Assembly (NCBI RefSeq): GCF_001643375.1
Contig: NZ_LSHB01000007.1
Span: 1 to 51,213 of the forward strand
Direction of reading: 5' to 3'
From: Chryseobacterium sp. FP211-J200
GTDB lineage: Bacteria; Bacteroidota; Bacteroidia; Flavobacteriales; Weeksellaceae
Length of the DNA: 51,213 nt
Shown here piece after piece: positions 17,601-26,118 of the stretch (position 1 is its first letter; every line of letters begins with the position of its first letter). A program made the translations under genes and the position numbers. The notes under the pieces are model-generated. The model had not been told where the DNA came from and did no database searches. It saw nothing but the letters and a program-made list of their open reading frames with translations.

Positions 17601-18543
17601 TGAAACTCATAACTTTATTAACGATTTCATATGAGGGTTGGTGAATTGTTTCAGCATAGTCTCTTAATCTTTCAAACCCATAAAAATTATTCTTTTCTAA
17701 GAAATCTTTATAACTGCTATTTTTATTAAGCGTTTCCTCAATATTACCAGTTACACCAATTCTCAATTGTTTATCATACAGATAGGCGATTGTTTCCTCT
17801 GGTTGAAAGTATTGCGTTTTATTTTCGGATATTTTATCAATGATATTACTTACTCTATTGTAACCAACACCATCCTTTGCATAAGAGAAATCTTCTGTTT
17901 CACCTCCAAAAATGATGTTTTCGATATCATCAAAAATCCCTTTTCTGATGTAAAATTTTTTATCAGAAATATTGTAAGAAAAAATCAAGTCATGAAAGGA
18001 GATCTCATTATTAAAATCGAATCCGTCAAACGCAAATTTCACTAATTCTTTATCCTTATTGTAACCGAATAATCGCACCAGGTCTTTTAGTAATATGGAT
18101 TGGTTTAGTTTTAAATAGTTGTATGCAATTCTATCATTATTGAAAAGATAATTGTTATAATAAAATAGGAGATCTGCGTTTATTTTCTCTTTGTTATCAA
18201 AATCTGGATCTTCTATGAGTATGAATTTTTTTTCTTTTAGGGCAATGTTCGGAAACATGGAAGGCTTCAATACAACAATTTTATTTTTATATTGAGTAAT
18301 GTCAAACTCAAATATGTCCTTAATTCTAGTTTCAAAGGTTTTATCTGTGGGGAATTTGTATGACCTATCTATTAAACTTTTGTTTGCTAGGGCAATATAT
18401 TCGACAGAGAGCGTGTCGTAATTAAACGTTATTCCATCTCCTTCTTTTGATATGTTGTAGGGTGCAGTTTTTAAAGAATCCTGTCCGTTACAAGATGTAA
18501 TAAATAAAGTTGTCGCAAGTCTAAATATAAATAAATACTTCAT
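17416..18543 (-). CDS. Lipoprotein with C-terminal bacterial SH3 domain (family B)
   Basis: The start is set at 18543 (MKYLFIFRLATTLFITSC, lipobox Cys18); an upstream in-frame ATG overlaps the previous gene and would bury the signal. The 375-residue product has an N-terminal region homologous to the protein at 21967-23166 (shared SYKF/SFKF...F..K..IF and VRLFGYN/CKVYGYD segments). It ends in an SH3-like domain (DSDGFSNLRKEKGAT, then GESVDVLDNSGDWFLVKT and GYVHKSRIKSN). Bacterial SH3 domains often bind peptidoglycan peptides. It is a mosaic of two families in this array. Confidence 0.75.
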   Translation of the reverse strand: MKYLFIFRLATTLFITSCNGQDSLKTAPYNISKEGDGITFNYDTLSVEYIALANKSLIDRSYKFPTDKTFETRIKDIFEFDITQYKNKIVVLKPSMFPNIALKEKKFILIEDPDFDNKEKINADLLFYYNNYLFNNDRIAYNYLKLNQSILLKDLVRLFGYNKDKELVKFAFDGFDFNNEISFHDLIFSYNISDKKFYIRKGIFDDIENIIFGGETEDFSYAKDGVGYNRVSNIIDKISENKTQYFQPEETIAYLYDKQLRIGVTGNIEETLNKNSSYKDFLEKNNFYGFERLRDYAETIHQPSYEIVNKVMSFKIYDSDGFSNLRKEKGATSEIVQKIKSGESVDVLDNSGDWFLVKTKEGKEGYVHKSRIKSN

Positions 18544-18553
18544 TTTAATAGAT

Positions 18554-18660
18554 GCAGGTAAATTTTCTACTGCTATTTTTGTTAAAAAGTTCTCATTTCT
18601 CTTATTGAATCCGGTCATAAACTCTCTTAGGAATTTTTGATGAATCTTTGTTTTGGCTTT
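18554..18660. repeat. 107-bp duplicated patch, copy A (with 25395-25501)
   Basis: Includes the last 20 codons of the gene at 18602-19570 and the following spacer. The copy at 25395-25501 has lost coding capacity. Confidence 0.7.
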
Positions 18661-19570
18661 TCATTAAAGATATGTATTTCTTATAAGCCTCTTTAGCCGC
18701 TATTTTATTATTCATTCCCCATAAAGAATCACCATAATTGATCCATGCTACTACGCGAATGGGATATTTTCCTAAAATATTTTTAAGCAAGAAAACTGAT
18801 TCCCGATACTGTTTATTTTGTTCCAGATAATATGCAAGGTTATTGTAACTATTAACAGAATTATTGTCCAATACACTTTTTTCTATAAGAAAATCTAATT
18901 CTTTCGTGCTTAGCGGTGACGTGCAATTATATTTTTGATTTGTTCTCGTTGTAATTTCAGTTGCTTCTTTGAGGTTGATATCTCTCACCAATGCATATAA
19001 AAACTGCAGGTTAAAAAAATCTACTTGGGAAAAGTAGATGTTGTCTTTAGGAAGATAGGTGTAGTTTAATTTGCATATATCATAGTTTTCAACATACGTT
19101 TCTTTTTTAAATTCAACTTTCTCCAAAATGACAGAATTGTTCAATTCATTGAAATAGTATTTATAATTAATAAGATCGTGAGGATTATTGTCCTCCAATT
19201 GTTTCTGAATAATTAGAGACTTTTTATCAAGAAAAATTTCTCTCTCCCAATTTTTATTTCCCTTTATAGTTCCGTCATTAAAATTAACTTCAAAGTTCTC
19301 CTTATTACCGTCCAAATTTAAATCAATAAAGATGTTTTGAGTTGTTATTGTACTGTGTTCGTAAGGAGTTTGTTTTTGCAGTTTTTTAATTTCATCTTTT
19401 TCATTCGGTGCGATAGAAGCGTCATTACTTTTAATACTGCTTTTGTTACTTATTTTTTTATACCCTTTCTGTTGAGTTACCACTTGTTGTGAAGCAACAT
19501 CATTATTTTGATCTTTACCAGAACAGCTTATTAGAGTTAAACTTAGTATTAATGCAAAAAAATTATTCAT
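18602..19570 (-). CDS. Lipoprotein with TPR-like C-terminal region
   Basis: A 322-residue lipoprotein (FALILSLTLISC, Cys16). After a low-complexity Ser/Lys/Asn stretch comes a beta-rich part containing IDLNLDGNKENF, an FG-GAP-like loop. The C-terminal 100 residues form helical repeats like TPRs (NNLAYYLEQNKQYRESVFLLKNIL, WINYGDSLWGMNNKIAAKEAYKKY). Its 3' end overlaps the upstream extension of the next open frame but not that gene's likely start. TPRs suggest protein binding. No specific partner is evident. Confidence 0.65.
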   Translation of the reverse strand: MNNFFALILSLTLISCSGKDQNNDVASQQVVTQQKGYKKISNKSSIKSNDASIAPNEKDEIKKLQKQTPYEHSTITTQNIFIDLNLDGNKENFEVNFNDGTIKGNKNWEREIFLDKKSLIIQKQLEDNNPHDLINYKYYFNELNNSVILEKVEFKKETYVENYDICKLNYTYLPKDNIYFSQVDFFNLQFLYALVRDINLKEATEITTRTNQKYNCTSPLSTKELDFLIEKSVLDNNSVNSYNNLAYYLEQNKQYRESVFLLKNILGKYPIRVVAWINYGDSLWGMNNKIAAKEAYKKYISLMKSQNKDSSKIPKRVYDRIQ

Positions 19571-19585
19571 ACTCTTAAAATTAAA

Positions 19586-20691
19586 TTAATCGTTCTTATT
19601 TTTTTGTAATTGTTTTTTTAAAGCATCTATTTCTTTGTAAACTTTTTCTCTCTGTTTCCATGGCAAAAAGTACATGTAGAAAGCCATTTGCTGTGGAAGT
19701 GCATCAACTTTGTATGTATGACCATATTCCTCGTTTTTATATTCGTAAAGATCAACTATATCTTTCATTGATGTAATTTTTTTGTACGGATAGTTCCAAT
19801 CATCAAACAAGATATTTTCGTTCACTACATCAATAAAATTTACTTTCTCATTACAGGTCAACCAAATTTTTAATTGTTCTTCGCTTATAGAATTATCTAT
19901 TATTTTAGATTCTCTTTCAAAAAAAGAGGGCTTATAAAAATCTTTTTGAAGAATATAATTTCCAATTACTGTTTCAATCTTCTCTACAGTTGAAATGTCT
20001 TTTATATTATTTTTATTAATTCCATTTTTCAAATACTTATATAGTAAGATTGTTTGGTATTTTTTATCTGTATCAACAGTTGTTTCATAGTCGTCCTGGT
20101 CAATTAAATTTTGTGTATTATTTAATTTATTCAGATAATTTAAAGTTATAATGTTGGTGTTCGAAACTATTTTTTCTTCTTTTATAAGTAAGCACTCATG
20201 ATTTTCGTTTTGATATTTATAATTTTTTTTATTAAGGGATAGGAATACAATAATTCATCTTTCTCTATCTTCAAATACTGAGGAGTAATATATTCTGAAA
20301 AAATATCATAATTACTTATATTCAGTTTTTGGCGTATTAATTTATTTAAATTATTATAATAATTTTCATCAGGGGCCTCTTCATAAGTTAGATTGTTTTT
20401 AGAATCAAAGTTATCCCATAACTGTTGTAATTCTTTATTTTTCCCTAAATAATATAATGTAAATTGTCCAATTTTTTTGTCATAATAAGACATCGTTGGT
20501 ATTTTATTATTAGCATCTAAGGAATATAGAGAAAAATATTTTTTATCAAGAAAATCAATTTTGTTTTCCTTGGTATGTTTTTTTTCCTGTTGTTTTGTTG
20601 GTTTATCATCTTGTCCTTTACACGTTATAAAAAACAGCAAAAGCCACAATATTTTAAAAATTTTATTTAACTGTATTTCCATTTTTATCAA
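19586..20691 (-). pseudogene. Frameshifted family A lipoprotein (paralogue of 20767-21846)
   Basis: Two open frames join into one gene if the run of eight A (minus strand; T8 at 20223-20230) gains one A. The 5' part encodes a lipoprotein signal (WLLLFFITC) and ends in IKTKIMSAYL. In the shifted frame translation continues NYKYQNENHECLLIKEEK without a stop for about 60 codons into the 3' frame. That frame ends WNYPYKKI...FYMYFLPWKQREKVYKEI, matching WRYPYDEI...ALYTSLVSWKKRKSFFEEI of the neighbour. Restored length is about 365 aa against 359 for the intact paralogue. It could be a pseudogene, a phase-variable tract or a sequencing error. Confidence 0.75.
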
Positions 20692-20766
20692 ATTTTTCTG
20701 TCATTATGTTTTCTGCGTCAATTTTCGAACTCTAAATATTATTTTTTAATGGAAATATTAATTTTA

Positions 20767-21846
20767 TCAATCTTGAATAACTTCACTTTTTATTTTTATT
20801 TTGACTTGCTTTATTTCTTCAAAAAAAGATTTTCGCTTTTTCCATGAAACTAAAGAGGTGTATAATGCCATATGATAAAAAGGAATACTATAGGTTTTGT
20901 CAGTATCTGCTAAATCAGTGTAAAATAAAAGGACGGGTTTAAAGGAATTAATTTCGTCATATGGATACCTCCAATTTGGAACATCATCATGAGGAATTAC
21001 ATCATCCAAATCTAAAGTTTGAATCGAATTTAACCATATGGGTAATAATTCAACATATTTTTTATTGGTTGTAGCTCCTTTTAACATTCTTTGATGAAAT
21101 TCCTTTGTATTGAAATCTTTAGCATTATAATAATTGTGAACTACTGTTTCAATTTTACTTCTAGCATTGACCGATAAAATATTCCTTTCGTTGATATCAT
21201 TAAGTATGAATTGATAGAGTAGTTCTTTTTGGAATAATAAGTAATCATTTGCTTCGATTTTGGCAGCTTGTTTGGCAATACCAAATTTATAATTTGAATC
21301 ATCATCACTTATGTAGTCGTTCGGAATCGGACAAAAAGTATCAATACTCAAGTTGTATTTTTCTATCTTGATATTTTGACTGATTTTATAAACTTGTAAC
21401 ACTTGAAAATATTCAGTTTGTGAGCTATATTTCCCTACATATATCCTGTCTTTATCATTTTTGTTGTCATGGTATATTGAATAATCAAAGCCTTCGTCTA
21501 TTTTGAGAGTATCTTTTAGTATATTTCTATCAAATAATAGAAGGTATCTTCTCATATTTTTCGATAAAATAGATTTGTTTTTTTTATTATTAACAATACC
21601 TATTTCCAGTAATGAATATTTTTCATAATTAGTACCTCCGATGTCTTTATAGGTACCATTTTTAATTTCGAATAATCCATCTAATACTTTAGATGGATAC
21701 AAACTATTATTTTGACTTTTATCAATTATAGTCTCAGAATCGATATATTTTTTATCTTGAGAACTACAACTTATAAAAGTTATTAAAAATAGTAGTAATA
21801 CACTACTTTTTAGACTTGTAAATATGGTTTTTTTTTGATTCTTCAT
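20767..21846 (-). CDS. Family A lipoprotein, paralogue of the effector-linked immunity candidate
   Basis: The start is chosen at 21846 (MKNQKKTIFTSLK then VLLLFLITFISC, lipobox), giving 359 aa; the longer frame lacks a signal at its end. The middle region (LKDTLKIDEGFDYSI, IYVGKYSS, FCPIPNDYISDDDSNYKFGI) is clearly homologous to the protein directly downstream of the GH19/M23 effector (LKDTLKIKKKFDYSI, LAVGKYKM, DCPAPSDYVKDEEPDSYTFGV). The C-terminal half (IETVVHNYYNAKDF, WRYPYDEI, FYHMALYTSLVSWKKR) is shared with the broken neighbour but missing from the effector-linked copy. An immunity role is inferred from that homology. Confidence 0.72.
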   Translation of the reverse strand: MKNQKKTIFTSLKSSVLLLFLITFISCSSQDKKYIDSETIIDKSQNNSLYPSKVLDGLFEIKNGTYKDIGGTNYEKYSLLEIGIVNNKKNKSILSKNMRRYLLLFDRNILKDTLKIDEGFDYSIYHDNKNDKDRIYVGKYSSQTEYFQVLQVYKISQNIKIEKYNLSIDTFCPIPNDYISDDDSNYKFGIAKQAAKIEANDYLLFQKELLYQFILNDINERNILSVNARSKIETVVHNYYNAKDFNTKEFHQRMLKGATTNKKYVELLPIWLNSIQTLDLDDVIPHDDVPNWRYPYDEINSFKPVLLFYTDLADTDKTYSIPFYHMALYTSLVSWKKRKSFFEEIKQVKIKIKSEVIQD

Positions 21847-21966
21847 CTTTATTCTGCAGTTGGAGAAAATATTTGCTCTGTTTTTTATTCGCATCTTAAT
21901 AAAAAACAATAGTAGAAGGATGTATGTAATTTTTTATAAAATTTATTAATTCAGATTCTACTTGCA

Positions 21967-23166
21967 TCAATCAGGAGCACCCACAGAGTCAAATTGGTTT
22001 GCATAGTCTAATGACATTTTAAGATTAGGAAGGTTATAATAATTATTTTTAACAATTATAGAAGTGATTTCGTTCCATTCTGCATCATAAAATTCTTTAG
22101 CATCTGCTAAGATTGTAAGAGTTCCCCAATCTGTGTTATCATTATGGTAGGTCTTAAAAAGAGGATCAAAAACGTTTGCTAAGTAGCTAACTAACATCAC
22201 CTTATCTTCTCTCGAAAATTTTTCATACTCAGGACTACTCATTACCCGCGAAGCAATGTTTTTTAATATTATAGCATCATTGGATTTTTTGGAGATCTTG
22301 AGTGTATTGTTGAATGAATTAATAAAATTCTTATGAATAACAAGCTTTTTACCACAACTCTCGTTGACAAAGAAATTGATATTTTGATCAATACTGTTAT
22401 TTACTATAATTTTTTTTATGAAATGTTGGTTTATTTTATCATTATTATCATAACCATAGACTTTACAAAGCATCTCTAGGAAACTTTCATCATTAGATAA
22501 AAGCCAGGTTAATTGCTCATTTTTATCATTAAATAAAAACAAATTCCGACTAACAAGTTTCTCTATATTATTATTCCTGATTTGTGCAAGATTTTTATCT
22601 TCATTCCATTTTGTGATTTTCACATCACCTTGATTTTTATTGACCTGTTCTTCTTCATACTTTATGGATTCTGGAAATTCTTTTTGATAATCAATAATTT
22701 CAGGGATAGATAATAATTCGGTAATAAAACTTTTGTTTTTTACTAAATAATAAGATTGAGGAACCATTTCATCATCAGAATTTTTATTATAGATAATTTC
22801 TTTATTACATGCGTTATTACCATCAATATAGAGGTATTTTGTAGTCTTACCATAATCTATTTTCCTGTGGAAAATTTCATAAACCTTGGTCGAAAAATCT
22901 TCTGGGGATAAAAATTTAAACGATTTTTTTTGTAATTCCCTATCTAATAGAGGAATTGAACAGTCTAAATCCGATATTTTATATTCATAATTAGGATAAT
23001 CTGTTTCACTTTTTTCAGCAGAGTAACCTGCTTTAAGTTGAGGATACAAACAATTAGGTACTTCCATAGTTATATTGTTGGATGCAATTTTTGCTGATTT
23101 TTTGTCATTTTTTTGACAAGAAAGTAATTGAAATACTATCAATGATATTATTAATGCTTTTTTCAT
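21967..23166 (-). CDS. Family B lipoprotein without SH3 tail
   Basis: A 399-residue lipoprotein (LIVFQLLSC, Cys17). It aligns over much of its length with the N-terminal region of the protein at 17416-18543 but ends NQFDSVGAPD with no SH3 domain. It therefore represents the family without the swapped tail. Function unknown; likely periplasmic. Confidence 0.68.
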   Translation of the reverse strand: MKKALIISLIVFQLLSCQKNDKKSAKIASNNITMEVPNCLYPQLKAGYSAEKSETDYPNYEYKISDLDCSIPLLDRELQKKSFKFLSPEDFSTKVYEIFHRKIDYGKTTKYLYIDGNNACNKEIIYNKNSDDEMVPQSYYLVKNKSFITELLSIPEIIDYQKEFPESIKYEEEQVNKNQGDVKITKWNEDKNLAQIRNNNIEKLVSRNLFLFNDKNEQLTWLLSNDESFLEMLCKVYGYDNNDKINQHFIKKIIVNNSIDQNINFFVNESCGKKLVIHKNFINSFNNTLKISKKSNDAIILKNIASRVMSSPEYEKFSREDKVMLVSYLANVFDPLFKTYHNDNTDWGTLTILADAKEFYDAEWNEITSIIVKNNYYNLPNLKMSLDYANQFDSVGAPD

Positions 23167-23206
23167 AATATTTAACTTCTAGTTGTTGAAGAGGAGTCTA
23201 CATCTT

Positions 23207-23440
23207 CTAAAGTGTCAGTTCTTGTAATGAAATATCCTTTCGTCTGATGTTGTTTTAATTTGATTTTATCCGGCTTTGATGTACATATCCTTTTCTATCT
23301 TGTTTGGTAACAACCAACCACCAATCTCCGGAACTATCTAAAATTTCTACTTTTTCTCCTGATCTTATTGTTTGTAAGATTTGTGATAACGAATTTTTTT
23401 CTTTTCTCAAGTTCGTAAAACCATCTGCGTCTTTAATAGT
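23207..23440. repeat. SH3-tail homology block, copy B (with 17367-17600)
   Basis: Covers the SH3-coding 3' end of the gene at 23255-24373 plus about 48 bases downstream of the stop. It matches the block at 17367-17600, including non-coding bases. Confidence 0.7.
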
Positions 23441-24373
23441 AGAATATTTTTTTTCTTGACTATCCTCTTTTATTAGTTCGTAGCTAATTGAATATTTTTC
23501 AAGATCTGCGTAGCCATAATATTTGTTTTTTAGAAAGATTTCTTTTAATTCGGGATGCGAAACGTATATGTTGTTAAGTAAAGTGTAAGATTTATCTATT
23601 TGCATATCGATGTGATTCTTGTTTTCAAGACCTAGTTGCAAAATATAGGCAGTAGCCTTTTCTATAAGATCGGAAGGAACACTGTTTGTTTTCGTTATTT
23701 TTTCTTTATGATCGGCTAAATAAAAAGTTAATGCATAAATAAAATCGTTTTTTTGCTGTAGTCCTTTTAAGAGTCTTTCTCTAATTTTAAAATTATTATT
23801 AAAGAAAACAAATGATAATCTATTACTTTGCTCGATATCTTCCCAGTTTTGAATATTTCTGATAGCGGCTTGTAATAACGATTCATTTTTTTCATAGTTA
23901 AACATCACTACTAGGTCGATTGCAAGATCCGGATGTTTAGAAGCAATATTCAAAATTGAAGTGAGGTCATTTTGATAAATAATTTTATTTAATGACAAAA
24001 GCTCATCAAAATAAGGTTGCCTTATATTATCCTCTATATTACTTTGAATACTATCCAGGTCAGGCAAGATATCGTTACCAATTTTGATGTATTTGCCCTC
24101 TTTTGAAATTTGATAATTGGTTGGCTCGTTAAAAATTATTATATCATTGTAACCTTTTTGTAAAACGTCTGGTTGAATGCCCAACAAATTTTCATTGACA
24201 TTATTGAAGTTTTCTTCATTATTGTTAAAATGATGTTTTTTGAAATAATTTTCTGTTATTTCTATTTCTTTTTTATCCATTGGATTTTCTTTTTCTTGCG
24301 AGTGACAGGAATGAAACACCATTACAGATAATATGATGGTCGTTAAGAATGATATTTTTTTGTAGAATGTCAT
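23255..24373 (-). CDS. Lipoprotein with helical body and C-terminal SH3 domain
   Basis: The start is at 24373 (MTFYKKISFLTTIILSVMVFHSC, lipobox Cys23), giving 372 aa. The body (about 30-300) is helical and not clearly related to the family B body. The C-terminus is an SH3-like domain (DADGFTNLRKEKNSL, GEKVEILDSSGDWWLVVT, GYVHQSRIKSN) nearly the same as in the protein at 17416-18543. The same tail on two different bodies shows domain exchange. SH3 domains may hold the protein near peptidoglycan. Confidence 0.72.
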   Translation of the reverse strand: MTFYKKISFLTTIILSVMVFHSCHSQEKENPMDKKEIEITENYFKKHHFNNNEENFNNVNENLLGIQPDVLQKGYNDIIIFNEPTNYQISKEGKYIKIGNDILPDLDSIQSNIEDNIRQPYFDELLSLNKIIYQNDLTSILNIASKHPDLAIDLVVMFNYEKNESLLQAAIRNIQNWEDIEQSNRLSFVFFNNNFKIRERLLKGLQQKNDFIYALTFYLADHKEKITKTNSVPSDLIEKATAYILQLGLENKNHIDMQIDKSYTLLNNIYVSHPELKEIFLKNKYYGYADLEKYSISYELIKEDSQEKKYSTIKDADGFTNLRKEKNSLSQILQTIRSGEKVEILDSSGDWWLVVTKQDRKGYVHQSRIKSN

Positions 24374-24428
24374 GTTGATCAAAGGAGGTTGAGTTTTTTT
24401 GGTTTCTTTCTACAATGTAGCAGCAAAT

Positions 24429-25244
24429 TTATTTTTCCAATGAGACAAGTCTAACATGCAAAGCGCTTGGTGAGAGATCAATTCGCTCCAAAAAGCCTAA
24501 AATCAGTATTCCTGTTTTTTGTTTATCCATAGAGATTTCTCCAAGAAGATCTCCATTATAGATTATTATGGATTTACATTCCGAACATAATTGGTTTTTT
24601 GAAGTTCGATCAAGAAAAATTGTTTTGTGATCATTAAGATCAATTTGAATTTCTACTAGTTCCTGTAAATCATGTTCAGTGGTTTCAAAAATTCTTTTTA
24701 AAGACGTTTCTTTTATTTGATCATATGGTAGCAAAGAAAGCTTTTGATCTAAAGGTTTCGTTTTTTCTTTCTCTAAAATTACTAAAATTTCATCTTTGAA
24801 ACTTTCATAAAACTCTGCCAGGACAATTGACTTTCCATTGTCATTATTGATCAACCATTCTTTCGCAACTGTGGGAACATTATCATTTTTGTCTTGAACA
24901 ACTAAGTTTATATAAAAATTATCATCTTCGGTAGTTTTTGGTAAAAGACTCAAATAAGCTATTTTCGTATCAACAGACAGTATTAAGATATCTCCTACAA
25001 GATATCTAATTTCTTCATTTTCATTTCCAAAAGATTCCGCCCTTATTATCGGCGACCTATCTGCCAATTTTTGAAGTGGAGGCAAGTGAAAATAAACCGT
25101 TTTTTCATTTGATGAAGAATCAATTTTCGAAGTAACTACCTGATTTTTATAATCTGGTTTATCTGTTTTTGAGCATGAATTTACAGTCAATCCAAACGTT
25201 GTCATCAAACCGATTAAAAATAGAATGATCAATAGTTTTTTCAT
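24429..25244 (-). CDS. Full-length lipoprotein duplicated in part at 13825-14172
   Basis: The start is at 25244 (MKKLLIILFLIGLMTTFGLTVNSC, lipobox Cys24), giving 271 aa. The mature protein has a conserved N-terminal segment (LQKLADRSPIIRAESFGNENEEIRYLVGDILIL) and then about 170 residues ending in a beta-rich tail (ILGFLERIDLSPSALHVRLVSLEK). No family recognised. The first third and the leader are part of the 399-bp duplication. The copy at 13825-14172 is truncated, so this is the intact version. Confidence 0.68.
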   Translation of the reverse strand: MKKLLIILFLIGLMTTFGLTVNSCSKTDKPDYKNQVVTSKIDSSSNEKTVYFHLPPLQKLADRSPIIRAESFGNENEEIRYLVGDILILSVDTKIAYLSLLPKTTEDDNFYINLVVQDKNDNVPTVAKEWLINNDNGKSIVLAEFYESFKDEILVILEKEKTKPLDQKLSLLPYDQIKETSLKRIFETTEHDLQELVEIQIDLNDHKTIFLDRTSKNQLCSECKSIIIYNGDLLGEISMDKQKTGILILGFLERIDLSPSALHVRLVSLEK

Positions 25245-25375
25245 CTTAGTATAATTATAAAAGTGGAAGCAGAGCATTATCTATTCAAAACTGGCTATTT
25301 ATAGTCTGAGTTAATGATTCAGCTTTTTTAAATCATCCGAATTAGCGTTTTCAAAATTGATTGTTTTAAAGTCTT
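24977..25375. repeat. 399-bp duplication, copy B (with 13905-14303)
   Basis: Same extent as copy A with no net indel. The part past the start codon is non-coding here, because only the last 20 or so codons of the upstream gene were copied with it. Confidence 0.8.
25311..25375 (-). pseudogene. 3'-end remnant of the 14239-15366 lipoprotein gene
   Basis: Encodes only the last 20 or so residues (KTINFENANSDDLKKLNH and a stop), the same as the end of the gene at 14239-15366. The sequence upstream is unrelated. It is a by-product of the 399-bp duplication. Confidence 0.7.
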
Positions 25376-25394
25376 CGTAGACGAATCTGATATG

Positions 25395-25501
25395 GCAGGT
25401 AAATTTTCTTCTGCTATTTTTGTTAAAAAGTTCTCATTTCTCTTATTGAATCTGGTCTTAAACTCTCTTAGGAAATTCTGATAAATCTCTGTTTTGGCTT
25501 T
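25395..25501 (-). pseudogene. Degenerate 3'-end remnant of the 18602-19570 lipoprotein gene
   Basis: Matches 18554-18660 over 107 bases. In the copy the frame is interrupted: where the source reads GTT TAT GAC, this reads GTT TAA GAC. It lies 19 bases from the previous remnant, so the 25.3-25.5 kb spacer is built from the ends of two different genes of the array. Confidence 0.7.
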
Positions 25502-25533
25502 GATTGGTGTTATTATTAAGTTTGTAATATTCT

Positions 25534-26118
25534 TTAATCTCTTAGCGAAGCCAGAAACTCGGAAGTAACATCTTCTATTTTAACTTTTCCTATTGTTTTT
25601 TGGTCAAGACGAAGACCTAAAACGTCCTCTTCAAGATTATGGATATTGGTGTAATCAATCGCATACTTGTACAAATAAATTGATTGGGCTTCTTTCTTAA
25701 ATGTAATATATTCATAGTTGGTGTGTTCTCCTTCTCTATAAGATTGTTCAATGGTAAAATAAGGGAATTTAATAACCATTTTCTCGAAACCCATATAAGG
25801 TGAATCTTCCTTCGGTATTCGGATAAATTTTCCGGATTCAATAGTTCCAATTTTAAGTTTTCCATATTTGTAAAAGTTATCTGATTCTTCTGAAAGAAAA
25901 AGAAAAATTGTTTCTTTATTAAATGCCCATTTATCAGCAAATTTTTCTTGAACTTTTAGTGTGTCAGGATTAATTTTAGTTTTGTTCGGCTTTACTAAAT
26001 CACTGACTATTATTTTTGATTGCAAATTCTTACTTTCATTTTTAAAATGATTATTTGAATTTTGTTCACAACCAAAAAAAATAAGTGCACTAGAAATTAT
26101 AGTTATTAAGTGTTTCAT
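25534..26118 (-). CDS. Small lipoprotein next to the effector-immunity pair
   Basis: A 194-residue lipoprotein (IISSALIFFGC, Cys17). The C-terminal part (FPYFTIEQSYREGEHTNYEYITFKKEAQSIYLYKY) resembles the corresponding stretch of the protein at 14239-15366 (NNYFTIEQQEGAG...TFKYDITKKEIILSKY). Its start codon abuts the stop of the upstream gene, so the two are translationally linked. Candidate accessory immunity protein. Confidence 0.68.
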   Translation of the reverse strand: MKHLITIISSALIFFGCEQNSNNHFKNESKNLQSKIIVSDLVKPNKTKINPDTLKVQEKFADKWAFNKETIFLFLSEESDNFYKYGKLKIGTIESGKFIRIPKEDSPYMGFEKMVIKFPYFTIEQSYREGEHTNYEYITFKKEAQSIYLYKYAIDYTNIHNLEEDVLGLRLDQKTIGKVKIEDVTSEFLASLRD

